Shown in pieces: positions 14,134 through 19,445 of a stretch of DNA of 19,445 bases. Every line of letters starts with the position of its first letter. Within the stretch, counting starts at the first letter, position 1. The position numbers and the translations under genes were made by a program. The DNA is from an uncultured Bacteroidales bacterium (GTDB lineage Bacteria; Bacteroidota; Bacteroidia; Bacteroidales; UBA932), in NCBI GenBank assembly GCA_934678915.1, contig CAKUSF010000030.1, forward strand, positions 1 to 19,445, given 5' to 3'. The notes beneath the pieces are model-generated. The model was not told the origin of the DNA. It worked only from the letters and a program-made list of their open reading frames with translations, and did not search any database.

Positions 14134-14934
14134 ATGTCAAACAAATCTATCATCACCGTTGCTGTCGCAGCGCTTGCCTTTACTCTAGGAGCAAAGGCTC
14201 AGACCAACTTCCAGACTTTCTACGATTTCGGTAGTGACCGCGGTCACGTGACTACCACCCTTGAGGGTTTCTACGGAGACAAGTGGGGCAACACTTTCTT
14301 CTTCGTGGACTACGACTACAACTCGAAGAATGACAACGACAAGGTCTATGCGCCAAGTGGGACCTATTTCGAGATCGCTCGCTGCTTGAATTTCTGGCAG
14401 AACACAAAGCTCGCTCCATTCAGCTTCCATGTTGAGTACAACGGTGGTGCTTACAATGGCTACACCATCAACAATGCTTTCCTTTTCGGAGTTGACTGGT
14501 TCCTTCACAGCAATGATTTTAAGAATACGCTGAATCTCAAGGCTCTTATCAAGACGATTAACTACAACGATGGCAAGAACCTTGACGGCAACAAAATGAA
14601 GAGTGAGATTCCTCTTCAGCTCACCGCTGTCTGGGGCATGCAGGATCTGTTCGGTGTGGCCGGACTCCGTTTCTCCGGATTCGCTGATTTCTGGTGGGAG
14701 GATCACACTGTCTGCCCTTACCTCAGCGACAAGTCAAGTGGCTATCGTGATTGGACGAAACCTGAGACGGCACACTTCGTTTTCCTCTCAGAGCCACAGC
14801 TCTGGTACAACATCGGCCAGCATTTCGGTGTTGACAACCTCAATGTTGGCACTGAGATTGAGCTCTCTTACAACTTTGGTACAGGAAAGGGTTTCTTCGT
14901 ACGTCCTTGCCTTGGTACCAAGTGGGTTTTCTAG
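14134..14934 (+). CDS. DUF5020 family outer-membrane protein, Tsx-like channel (266 aa)
   Basis: Residues 1-23 form a Sec signal peptide (VAALAFTLGAKAQ). The mature part is rich in aromatic residues with alternating beta-strand pattern and ends in KWVF. A terminal Phe is typical of outer-membrane beta-barrels. Phrases such as NFQTFYDFG, KWGNTFFFVDYDY and FEIARCLNFWQN match DUF5020, which from memory is related to the nucleoside channel Tsx. The neighbour is a purine-base permease 29 bases downstream and apt lies opposite, which supports passage of nucleobases or nucleosides across the outer membrane. The substrate remains inference. The 173-codon frame on the opposite strand inside it has no known features and is treated as a shadow. 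Confidence 0.85.
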   Translation: MSNKSIITVAVAALAFTLGAKAQTNFQTFYDFGSDRGHVTTTLEGFYGDKWGNTFFFVDYDYNSKNDNDKVYAPSGTYFEIARCLNFWQNTKLAPFSFHVEYNGGAYNGYTINNAFLFGVDWFLHSNDFKNTLNLKALIKTINYNDGKNLDGNKMKSEIPLQLTAVWGMQDLFGVAGLRFSGFADFWWEDHTVCPYLSDKSSGYRDWTKPETAHFVFLSEPQLWYNIGQHFGVDNLNVGTEIELSYNFGTGKGFFVRPCLGTKWVF

Positions 14935-14963
14935 CATTCAACGACACTTAACAATTCAAGACA

Positions 14964-16298
14964 ATGGCAGAAACAAATTCACAGGCAGCCGAGCCTAAGA
15001 GCTGGTTGACCAAACTGTTCGGATTCGATCCGTCCAAGATGAAGGTATCCACCGAGATTGTCGCTGGTATCACCACCTTCCTTGCTATGTCCTACATTCT
15101 GGCCGTCAACCCATCAATTCTGGCAGACTGCGGAATGGACAAGAATGCTCTCTTTACCACCACAGCTGTCTCAGCGATTCTTGCGACTCTAGTGATGGCA
15201 TTTTATGCCAAACTACCGTTCGCTCTTGCTCCAGGCATGGGCTTGAACGCCTTCTTCTGCTACACGGTTTGTCTGGGAATGGGCTACAGCTGGCAGTTTG
15301 CACTGACCGCTGTCCTTATTGAAGGTATAATATTCATAATACTCACGCTGACAAGTGTCCGCGAGGCTATTGTCAATGCTCTTCCACTTTCGTTAAGAAA
15401 AGCCATTGGAGCTGGTATCGGCCTGTTCATTGCCCTCATCGGTCTCAAGAGTGGCGGTATCGTGGTTGACGATCCTGCTACCCTCGTGAACCTCGGAGAC
15501 ATCACCAGCGGTGCCGGACTTCTTTCAGTCATCGGCCTCGTTATCACTGGCGCTCTCGTGATATTTAATGTCCCTGGTGCCCTTCTGATCGGTATCATTG
15601 CGACCGCTGTCATCGGCATTCCTATGGGTATCACCCAGTTCCAAGGATTTGTTGACACTCCACCTTCCATGAAACCTATCTTCTGCCAGTTCACTACCGA
15701 CACCACGCAGATCTTTAGCCTTGACATGCTCGTTGTTGTGTTCACTTTCCTATTTGTGGACATGTTCGACACGATTGGAACCCTCGTGGGTGTCACGACG
15801 AAGGCTAACATGACTGACAAGGAGGGTAAACCAATCCGGATGAATCAGGCCTTCATGGCTGATGCTATCGGAACCGTTGCCGGTGCATGCCTCGGAACCA
15901 GCACTGTTACTACTTATGTTGAAAGTGCTTCCGGAGTTGCACAAGGTGGCCGTTCAGGTCTTACAGCATTTGCCGTTGCGGCTTGCTTTGGTTTGGCTCT
16001 CTTCTTCGCCCCAGTGTTCACCGCTATCCCTGGTTCCGCTGTTTGTCCTGTTCTAGTCTTCGTGGGACTATTCATGCTCAGCCCTATCAAGGATATTCCG
16101 CTGGATGATTTCTCAGAATCCATCCCTGCATTCCTGACGATGATTCTTATGCCGATGACATATTCAATCTCCAATGGTATTCTCCTTGGTCTTGTTTCTT
16201 ATGTTATCCTTAACATTTGCACAGGTAGGGCCAAGAAGATTGGATGGTTTATGTATGTTTTGTCAATTTTAGTAATTCTAAAATATATCTTCCTCTAA
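14964..16298 (+). CDS. NCS2/AzgA-type purine-base permease (444 aa)
   Basis: This is an inner-membrane proton symporter of the AzgA branch (COG2252) of nucleobase transporters, whose characterised members carry adenine, guanine and hypoxanthine. Family phrases visible are FLAMSYILAVNPSIL, LAPGMGLNAFF, IGAGIGLFIALIGLK, FLFVDMFDTIGTLVGV and TYVESASGVAQGGRSGL. About 12-14 hydrophobic segments span the protein, and 444 aa is the normal length. It lies 29 bases after the DUF5020 gene in what looks like one transcript, and opposite apt. Which purine it prefers cannot be read from sequence. Overlapping inverted repeats follow its stop. Confidence 0.94.
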   Translation: MAETNSQAAEPKSWLTKLFGFDPSKMKVSTEIVAGITTFLAMSYILAVNPSILADCGMDKNALFTTTAVSAILATLVMAFYAKLPFALAPGMGLNAFFCYTVCLGMGYSWQFALTAVLIEGIIFIILTLTSVREAIVNALPLSLRKAIGAGIGLFIALIGLKSGGIVVDDPATLVNLGDITSGAGLLSVIGLVITGALVIFNVPGALLIGIIATAVIGIPMGITQFQGFVDTPPSMKPIFCQFTTDTTQIFSLDMLVVVFTFLFVDMFDTIGTLVGVTTKANMTDKEGKPIRMNQAFMADAIGTVAGACLGTSTVTTYVESASGVAQGGRSGLTAFAVAACFGLALFFAPVFTAIPGSAVCPVLVFVGLFMLSPIKDIPLDDFSESIPAFLTMILMPMTYSISNGILLGLVSYVILNICTGRAKKIGWFMYVLSILVILKYIFL

Positions 16299-16305
16299 CC
16301 AATTG

Positions 16306-16344
16306 TTGCGTAATGAATTAACAACAAAGTTACGCAATTGTTAA
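16306..16344. repeat. Two overlapping inverted repeats after the permease gene
   Basis: TTGCGTAA (16306-16313) pairs with TTACGCAA (16330-16337), and TTAACAA (16318-16324) pairs with TTGTTAA (16338-16344). The arms interleave, and the zero-base joint between 16337 and 16338 makes a combined pseudoknot unlikely, so the folds should exclude each other. The first could be a weak 3' hairpin of the permease transcript. There is no T-run. Confidence 0.45.
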
Positions 16345-16360
16345 TAACTTTAGCGATTAT

Positions 16361-16394
16361 TTTGCCCATAAGGCCGAATTATCTGCTATCTTTG
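16361..16394 (+). promoter_or_regulatory. Promoter of nrdDG
   Basis: TTTG at 16361-16364 and TATCTTTG at 16387-16394, with a 22-base spacer, slightly longer than the 19-20 seen at the other promoters here. The -7 box is a perfect match. The ATG at 16489 is 95 bases downstream, leaving a long leader. Confidence 0.7.
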
Positions 16395-16396
16395 TG

Positions 16397-16438
16397 AAAG
16401 TCGGTTCGACTCCCAAGTTTAGGGTTCGGACCGACTTT
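16397..16438 (+). promoter_or_regulatory. Strong hairpin at or near the 5' end of the nrdDG transcript
   Basis: Bases 16397-16413 pair with 16422-16438 around an eight-base loop: 17 positions with one C/T mismatch and two G-T wobbles. The outer nine pairs (AAAGTCGGT/ACCGACTTT) are perfect. It begins 3 bases after the -7 box, so the transcript would start in or near the left arm. It ends 50 bases before nrdD. No T-run follows, so it is more likely a leader structure than a terminator. Confidence 0.65.
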
Positions 16439-16488
16439 ATGGCCGACAAAACTGCTTCTCAATACTTACGAAATAAAAATTACTGAAT

Positions 16489-18717
16489 ATGGATGTGACT
16501 GTACGCAAGACCAACGGCTCCTATGAAGAGTACGACAAGGTCAAACTGATGAACGGCATACGCGAGGCTTACAAGACGGCAGGGGAGGAATGCCCTGAGG
16601 CTGTAGTCGTCTCTATAGCGGAGAATCTCTACATTTACGACAAGATCACCAGTCGTGAGATCAGACGCCAAGTCGAAGAAAGTCTGATGTCAATCAACAA
16701 GAAGGTGGCCGTGGCGTACATTGAGAAGTTCGATGCCGGTCTTGATCTTCGTAAAAAGCGTGACTTCATCCGTGACTACATCGCTGCCTCCAATGCTGCC
16801 ACCGGATCCAAGTTCGATGCGAACGCCAATGTCACTCGCAAAAACATCGTGACCCTTGGCCAGGAACTCTACAAAGAAAACAACATCAAGCAGAATCGCT
16901 ACATCATGAAGGACAAGATTAAGGCCCTTTACGGACGCTCTTTAGCGAGCCAGTACATCAAGGATCTTGAGAGTCATGTCCTTTACAAGCATGATGAGAG
17001 CGGAACTCCAGGCTATCCTTATTGTGTCGCAATCACGATGTACCCTTTCCTTGTGGATGGCTTGATCAAGCTTGGAGGTGTTTCCGTAGCTCCAACGGAT
17101 TTAAAGTCTTTCTGCGGAGAGTTCATCAATCTGGTATATTCAATCTCATCCCAATTCATGGGAGCGGTTGCGACTCCGGAGTTCCTGATGTACTTGGACT
17201 ATTTCATCCGTAAGGACTATGGTGATGACTACCTTGATCACCTTGAGGAAGTTGTGGAAATGAATGCCAAGAAGAGAACTCTCGTAAAGGTTATCGATAA
17301 TTATTTCCAGCAAGTCGTTCATTCTATGAATATGCCAGCGGGCAATCGTGGTTATCAAACTGTGTTCTGGAACATCAGCTACTTCGATGAGAGCTATTTC
17401 CGTGGCGTCTTCGGTGATTTCCGCTTCCCTGACGGAACCGAGCCGAAGTGGGAGACACTTTCATGGCTTCAAAAGCATTTCATGAACTGGTTCAACGAGG
17501 AAAGGAACCGTTATATCTTGACTTTCCCTGTCGAGACGATGGCTCTTCTGACCGATGGCAAAGATGATTTTATAGATAAGGAATATGCTGACTTCACGGC
17601 TGAGATGTGGTCTAAGGGGCACAGTTTCTTCTGCTACCTGTCCGACAGTCCAGACAGTCTTGCGAGTTGCTGCCGCTTGAGGAACTCTATCACTGAATTG
17701 GACAAGGCCGATGAGTCGCACAATCACACCACCCATCAATATTCAATGGGAACGGCTTCCGTCTCAACCGGCTCTAAATCAGTGATGACCATTAATCTCA
17801 ACAGGCTCATTCAGCTGGCGACAAGACGCTATTTCCTTGAGAAGAAGGGAATTGTAGTGGATGGCTCCAAAGCGCTGACAAGAGCTGACTATGACAAAAA
17901 TCAGCTCTATGAATATATTCGTGCTGCCGTGACTGAGGAAACGGAAAGGGTTCACAAATACCAAAAGGCTTTCAATGAGATAATCAAAGACTTCCTCGCA
18001 GCCCACATGCTGGATGTCTATCAGGCCGGATTCATTGACATGAAGAGACAGTATCTCACAATTGGAGTTAATGGTTTGACTGACGCTGCCGAGTTCCTTG
18101 GACTGACCATTAGTCCTAATCCGGAGTACAACGAGTTCGTGGATGTCATTCTGGAGACGATAAACAGGTCCAACAAGAAAGACAAGACTTCCGACACGAT
18201 GTTCAACACGGAATTTGTCCCAGGGGAGAATCTTTCCGGAAAGAACTACAAATGGGATCAGAAGGACGGATTCTATGTCTCACCGAAGCACAACATGTAC
18301 AGTTCGTACTTCTACAATCCGGAGGATGATTCGCTTTCGATGATCGACAAGTTTAAGCTCCATGGCAATGAATATGTCAAGCACCTTGACGGTGGCTCGG
18401 CTCTTCACATGAATGTCGCTGAGCACTTGTCCAAAGATCAGTATCGTCAGTTGCTCAAGACGGCTGCGCATTATGGCACCAACTACTTCACATTTAACTG
18501 CCGCAACACTGTCTGCAATGACTGTGGCTACATCAGCAAGGACACCCTTGAGGTTTGTCCTAAGTGTGGAAGCCACAATTTGGACTATCTTACCCGCGTG
18601 ATTGGCTACCTTAAACGTGTGTCCTCGTTTAGCGAGATGCGCCAGGTTGAGGCTGCTCACAGATTCTACAACCACGATGGTGTGTCCAAGGCTAAGGAGG
18701 AGGCGGCAAAAGGATGA
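16489..18717 (+). CDS. nrdD: Anaerobic (class III) ribonucleoside-triphosphate reductase (742 aa)
   Basis: NrdD makes deoxyribonucleotides from NTPs without oxygen, using a glycyl radical. Residues 1 to about 95 form an ATP-cone (VRKTNGSYEEYDKVKLMNGI), the allosteric on/off domain. The C-terminus has the zinc site C676-x2-C679 and C690-x2-C693, and the glycyl radical site G706 in RVIGYL, 36 residues from the end. C394-C395 in SLASCCRLRN lies where the active-site loop Cys is expected, though I cannot assign the thiyl residue with certainty. Length and domain order are normal. The stop overlaps the nrdG start by 4 bases (ATGA), so the enzyme and its activase are coupled. A promoter and a hairpin leader precede it. 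Confidence 0.97.
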   Translation: MDVTVRKTNGSYEEYDKVKLMNGIREAYKTAGEECPEAVVVSIAENLYIYDKITSREIRRQVEESLMSINKKVAVAYIEKFDAGLDLRKKRDFIRDYIAASNAATGSKFDANANVTRKNIVTLGQELYKENNIKQNRYIMKDKIKALYGRSLASQYIKDLESHVLYKHDESGTPGYPYCVAITMYPFLVDGLIKLGGVSVAPTDLKSFCGEFINLVYSISSQFMGAVATPEFLMYLDYFIRKDYGDDYLDHLEEVVEMNAKKRTLVKVIDNYFQQVVHSMNMPAGNRGYQTVFWNISYFDESYFRGVFGDFRFPDGTEPKWETLSWLQKHFMNWFNEERNRYILTFPVETMALLTDGKDDFIDKEYADFTAEMWSKGHSFFCYLSDSPDSLASCCRLRNSITELDKADESHNHTTHQYSMGTASVSTGSKSVMTINLNRLIQLATRRYFLEKKGIVVDGSKALTRADYDKNQLYEYIRAAVTEETERVHKYQKAFNEIIKDFLAAHMLDVYQAGFIDMKRQYLTIGVNGLTDAAEFLGLTISPNPEYNEFVDVILETINRSNKKDKTSDTMFNTEFVPGENLSGKNYKWDQKDGFYVSPKHNMYSSYFYNPEDDSLSMIDKFKLHGNEYVKHLDGGSALHMNVAEHLSKDQYRQLLKTAAHYGTNYFTFNCRNTVCNDCGYISKDTLEVCPKCGSHNLDYLTRVIGYLKRVSSFSEMRQVEAAHRFYNHDGVSKAKEEAAKG

Positions 18718-19205
18718 TCAAATATGTTCCTGAGATGACCTCCGTTGTCATCGAAGAGATTCCAGATAGAGTTACCTTGGCGGTTGACATTAGTAACTGC
18801 CAAGGTAATTGTTTAGGATGTCATTCTCCATATTTGAAAACTGACGTAGGTGTGGAATTGACAAATGAGGTCATCGACCATCTAGTGGCAGACAATTTTG
18901 GGGTGGATTGCTTCCTTTTTCTTGGAGAAGGAAAAGATCAGGATGCTCTTGTCCGTCTGGCGTGTCATGCAAAGGCTCTCGGACTTGCGGTTGCGTTGTA
19001 CTCAGGGCGTACTTCTGTCGAGGATCGAATTTTTGAGGTATTTGATTATGTGAAGGTCGGGCCTTACATTGAGGCTTTCGGGCCACTGAACTCCAAAACT
19101 ACCAATCAGCGTCTCTATAAAGTAACTCATTCTGCTGACGCCTTTACTCTGACAGACATTACGTCTCGTTTCTGGCATCGTGGTATTGATCCTAATACTG
19201 ACTAA
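18714..19205 (+). CDS. nrdG: Anaerobic ribonucleotide reductase activating protein (163 aa)
   Basis: NrdG is the radical SAM activase that generates the glycyl radical on NrdD. The cluster motif is C29-x3-C33-x2-C36 (CQGNCLGC), followed by HSPYL as is usual in NrdG. The rest has the short alpha/beta form (FLGEG, ALYSGR, DYVKVGPY) and lacks extra domains. 163 aa is normal. The ATG at 18714 overlaps the nrdD stop in ATGA. The gene ends at 19205, 26 bases before a long hairpin. Confidence 0.95.
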   Translation: MIKYVPEMTSVVIEEIPDRVTLAVDISNCQGNCLGCHSPYLKTDVGVELTNEVIDHLVADNFGVDCFLFLGEGKDQDALVRLACHAKALGLAVALYSGRTSVEDRIFEVFDYVKVGPYIEAFGPLNSKTTNQRLYKVTHSADAFTLTDITSRFWHRGIDPNTD

Positions 19206-19231
19206 TCCGGGTTTTTATTCGAGGTTGTTAA

Positions 19232-19297
19232 GAGATGTAGAAAGTCATTTCCAAATTTTGCACGTTACCAAAATTTGGAAATGACTTTCTATATCTC
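19232..19297. repeat. 29-bp near-perfect hairpin after nrdG
   Basis: Two 29-base arms (19232-19260 and 19269-19297) pair with a single G-T wobble (G19237 with T19292) around an eight-base loop. The arms are AT-rich and no T-run follows on the + strand. It could cap the nrdDG mRNA or be a palindromic repeat element. It is much longer than an ordinary intrinsic terminator. Confidence 0.85.
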
Positions 19298-19308
19298 AAT
19301 TAGCACTG

Positions 19309-19373
19309 AATACGACAACTGGTAGGAACGAAAGTGGGAAGAAGGTAATACGACAAAGAGTTGGAACGAAAGT
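19309..19373. repeat. 27-base imperfect direct repeat near tRNA-Pro
   Basis: Copies at 19309-19335 and 19347-19373 both run AATACGACAA, a six-base variable middle, GGAACGAAAGT. They agree at 23 of 27 positions and are 11 bases apart. Only the second copy forms the hairpin next to the tRNA. Confidence 0.75.
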
Positions 19374-19388
19374 TCCAACTCTTTGTCG
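19351..19388 (-). terminator. Hairpin overlapping the 3' end of tRNA-Pro, likely its terminator
   Basis: A perfect 17-bp stem (19351-19367 with 19372-19388) with a four-base loop. Read on the - strand it begins inside the last two acceptor bases of tRNA-Pro and its discriminator. The T-run after it is poor (TATTACC), so termination efficiency is uncertain. Confidence 0.65.
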
Positions 19389-19445
19389 GGATGATCCGAC
19401 TCGAACGGACGACCCCTACGTCCCGAACGTAGTGCGCTAGCCAAC
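19386..19445 (-). tRNA. tRNA-Pro, anticodon CGG (partial, 5' end outside window)
   Basis: Read on the - strand, the anticodon arm is CTACG-TTCGGGA-CGTAG, giving CGG (codon CCG). The T arm is GTCCG-TTCGAGT-CGGAT, the 3' acceptor strand is CATCCCG and the discriminator is A at 19386. CCA is not encoded. About 60 of an expected 77 bases are present. The acceptor 5' strand and most of the D arm lie beyond 19445. Confidence 0.92.

Noticed and set aside
14185..14706. 173-codon open frame on the - strand inside the DUF5020 gene
   Set aside because: It is antisense to a signal-peptide-bearing beta-barrel gene. The translation has no known features.
15284..15820. 178-codon open frame on the - strand inside the permease gene
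   Set aside because: It is the mirror of hydrophobic codons of the permease and shows no independent support.
16399..16411. tRNA T-arm-like sequence AGTCGGTTCGACT in the nrdD leader
   Set aside because: No matching acceptor, anticodon or D arm is present around it, and the bases are better explained by the longer hairpin.

Overview
The window reads as chromosome of a member of the Bacteroidales. The reasons are the Bacteroidota-type promoters (a -33 TTTG or TTTC followed about 20 bases later by TAnnTTTG), the near absence of Shine-Dalgarno sequences, Bacteroidota-restricted families (DUF4295, DUF4296, DUF5020) and lipoproteins of Bacteroidota type. I cannot place it to genus from sequence alone. 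Most of it is housekeeping and metabolism. I see no CRISPR array, transposase or phage gene.

Layout. (1) 1-2075: the DUF4295 gene, which in many Bacteroidales sits directly before ftsY, is followed by a terminator and about 1.9 kb of accessory DNA. That DNA holds an acidic surface-type lipoprotein gene, an overlapping frame-broken gene for a secreted protein with a Cys-His motif, a decayed gene-free stretch, a strong hairpin, and a duplicated promoter/operator module. (2) 2076-8951: a tightly packed six-gene + strand run, ftsY - pheT - DUF4296 lipoprotein - amidohydrolase - radical SAM protein - deoC. (3) 8953-12012: a secreted histidine acid phosphatase (- strand), convergent with deoC with one base between the stop codons, and divergent from a large lipoprotein carrying a HExxH metallopeptidase motif. 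(4) 12040-13284: tRNA-Leu(CAG) with its own promoter and terminator-like hairpin, then a D-2-hydroxyacid dehydrogenase. (5) 13328-16298: a large perfect inverted repeat, then apt (-) back to back with a DUF5020 Tsx-like outer-membrane channel and an AzgA-type purine permease (+). Together these look like a purine-base uptake and salvage unit. (6) 16299-19205: a leader with a promoter and a strong hairpin, then the anaerobic ribonucleotide reductase pair nrdD-nrdG. (7) 19206-19445: a 29-bp hairpin, a 27-bp imperfect direct repeat, and the 3' part of tRNA-Pro(CGG) on the - strand, whose terminator-like hairpin overlaps the mature tRNA end.

Two functional themes link neighbours. One is nucleotide metabolism: purine uptake plus apt, deoC for deoxyribose phosphate, and nrdDG for anaerobic dNTP synthesis. 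The other is envelope export: ftsY, several lipoproteins, a secreted phosphatase and an outer-membrane channel. The most unusual material is not in the housekeeping genes. It is the accessory insert before ftsY, the paired covarying palindromes at the ftsY promoter, and several long inverted repeats between genes. I found no clear-cut novel multi-gene system. The best candidates are the lipoprotein/Cys-His cassette and the ftsY promoter duplication.
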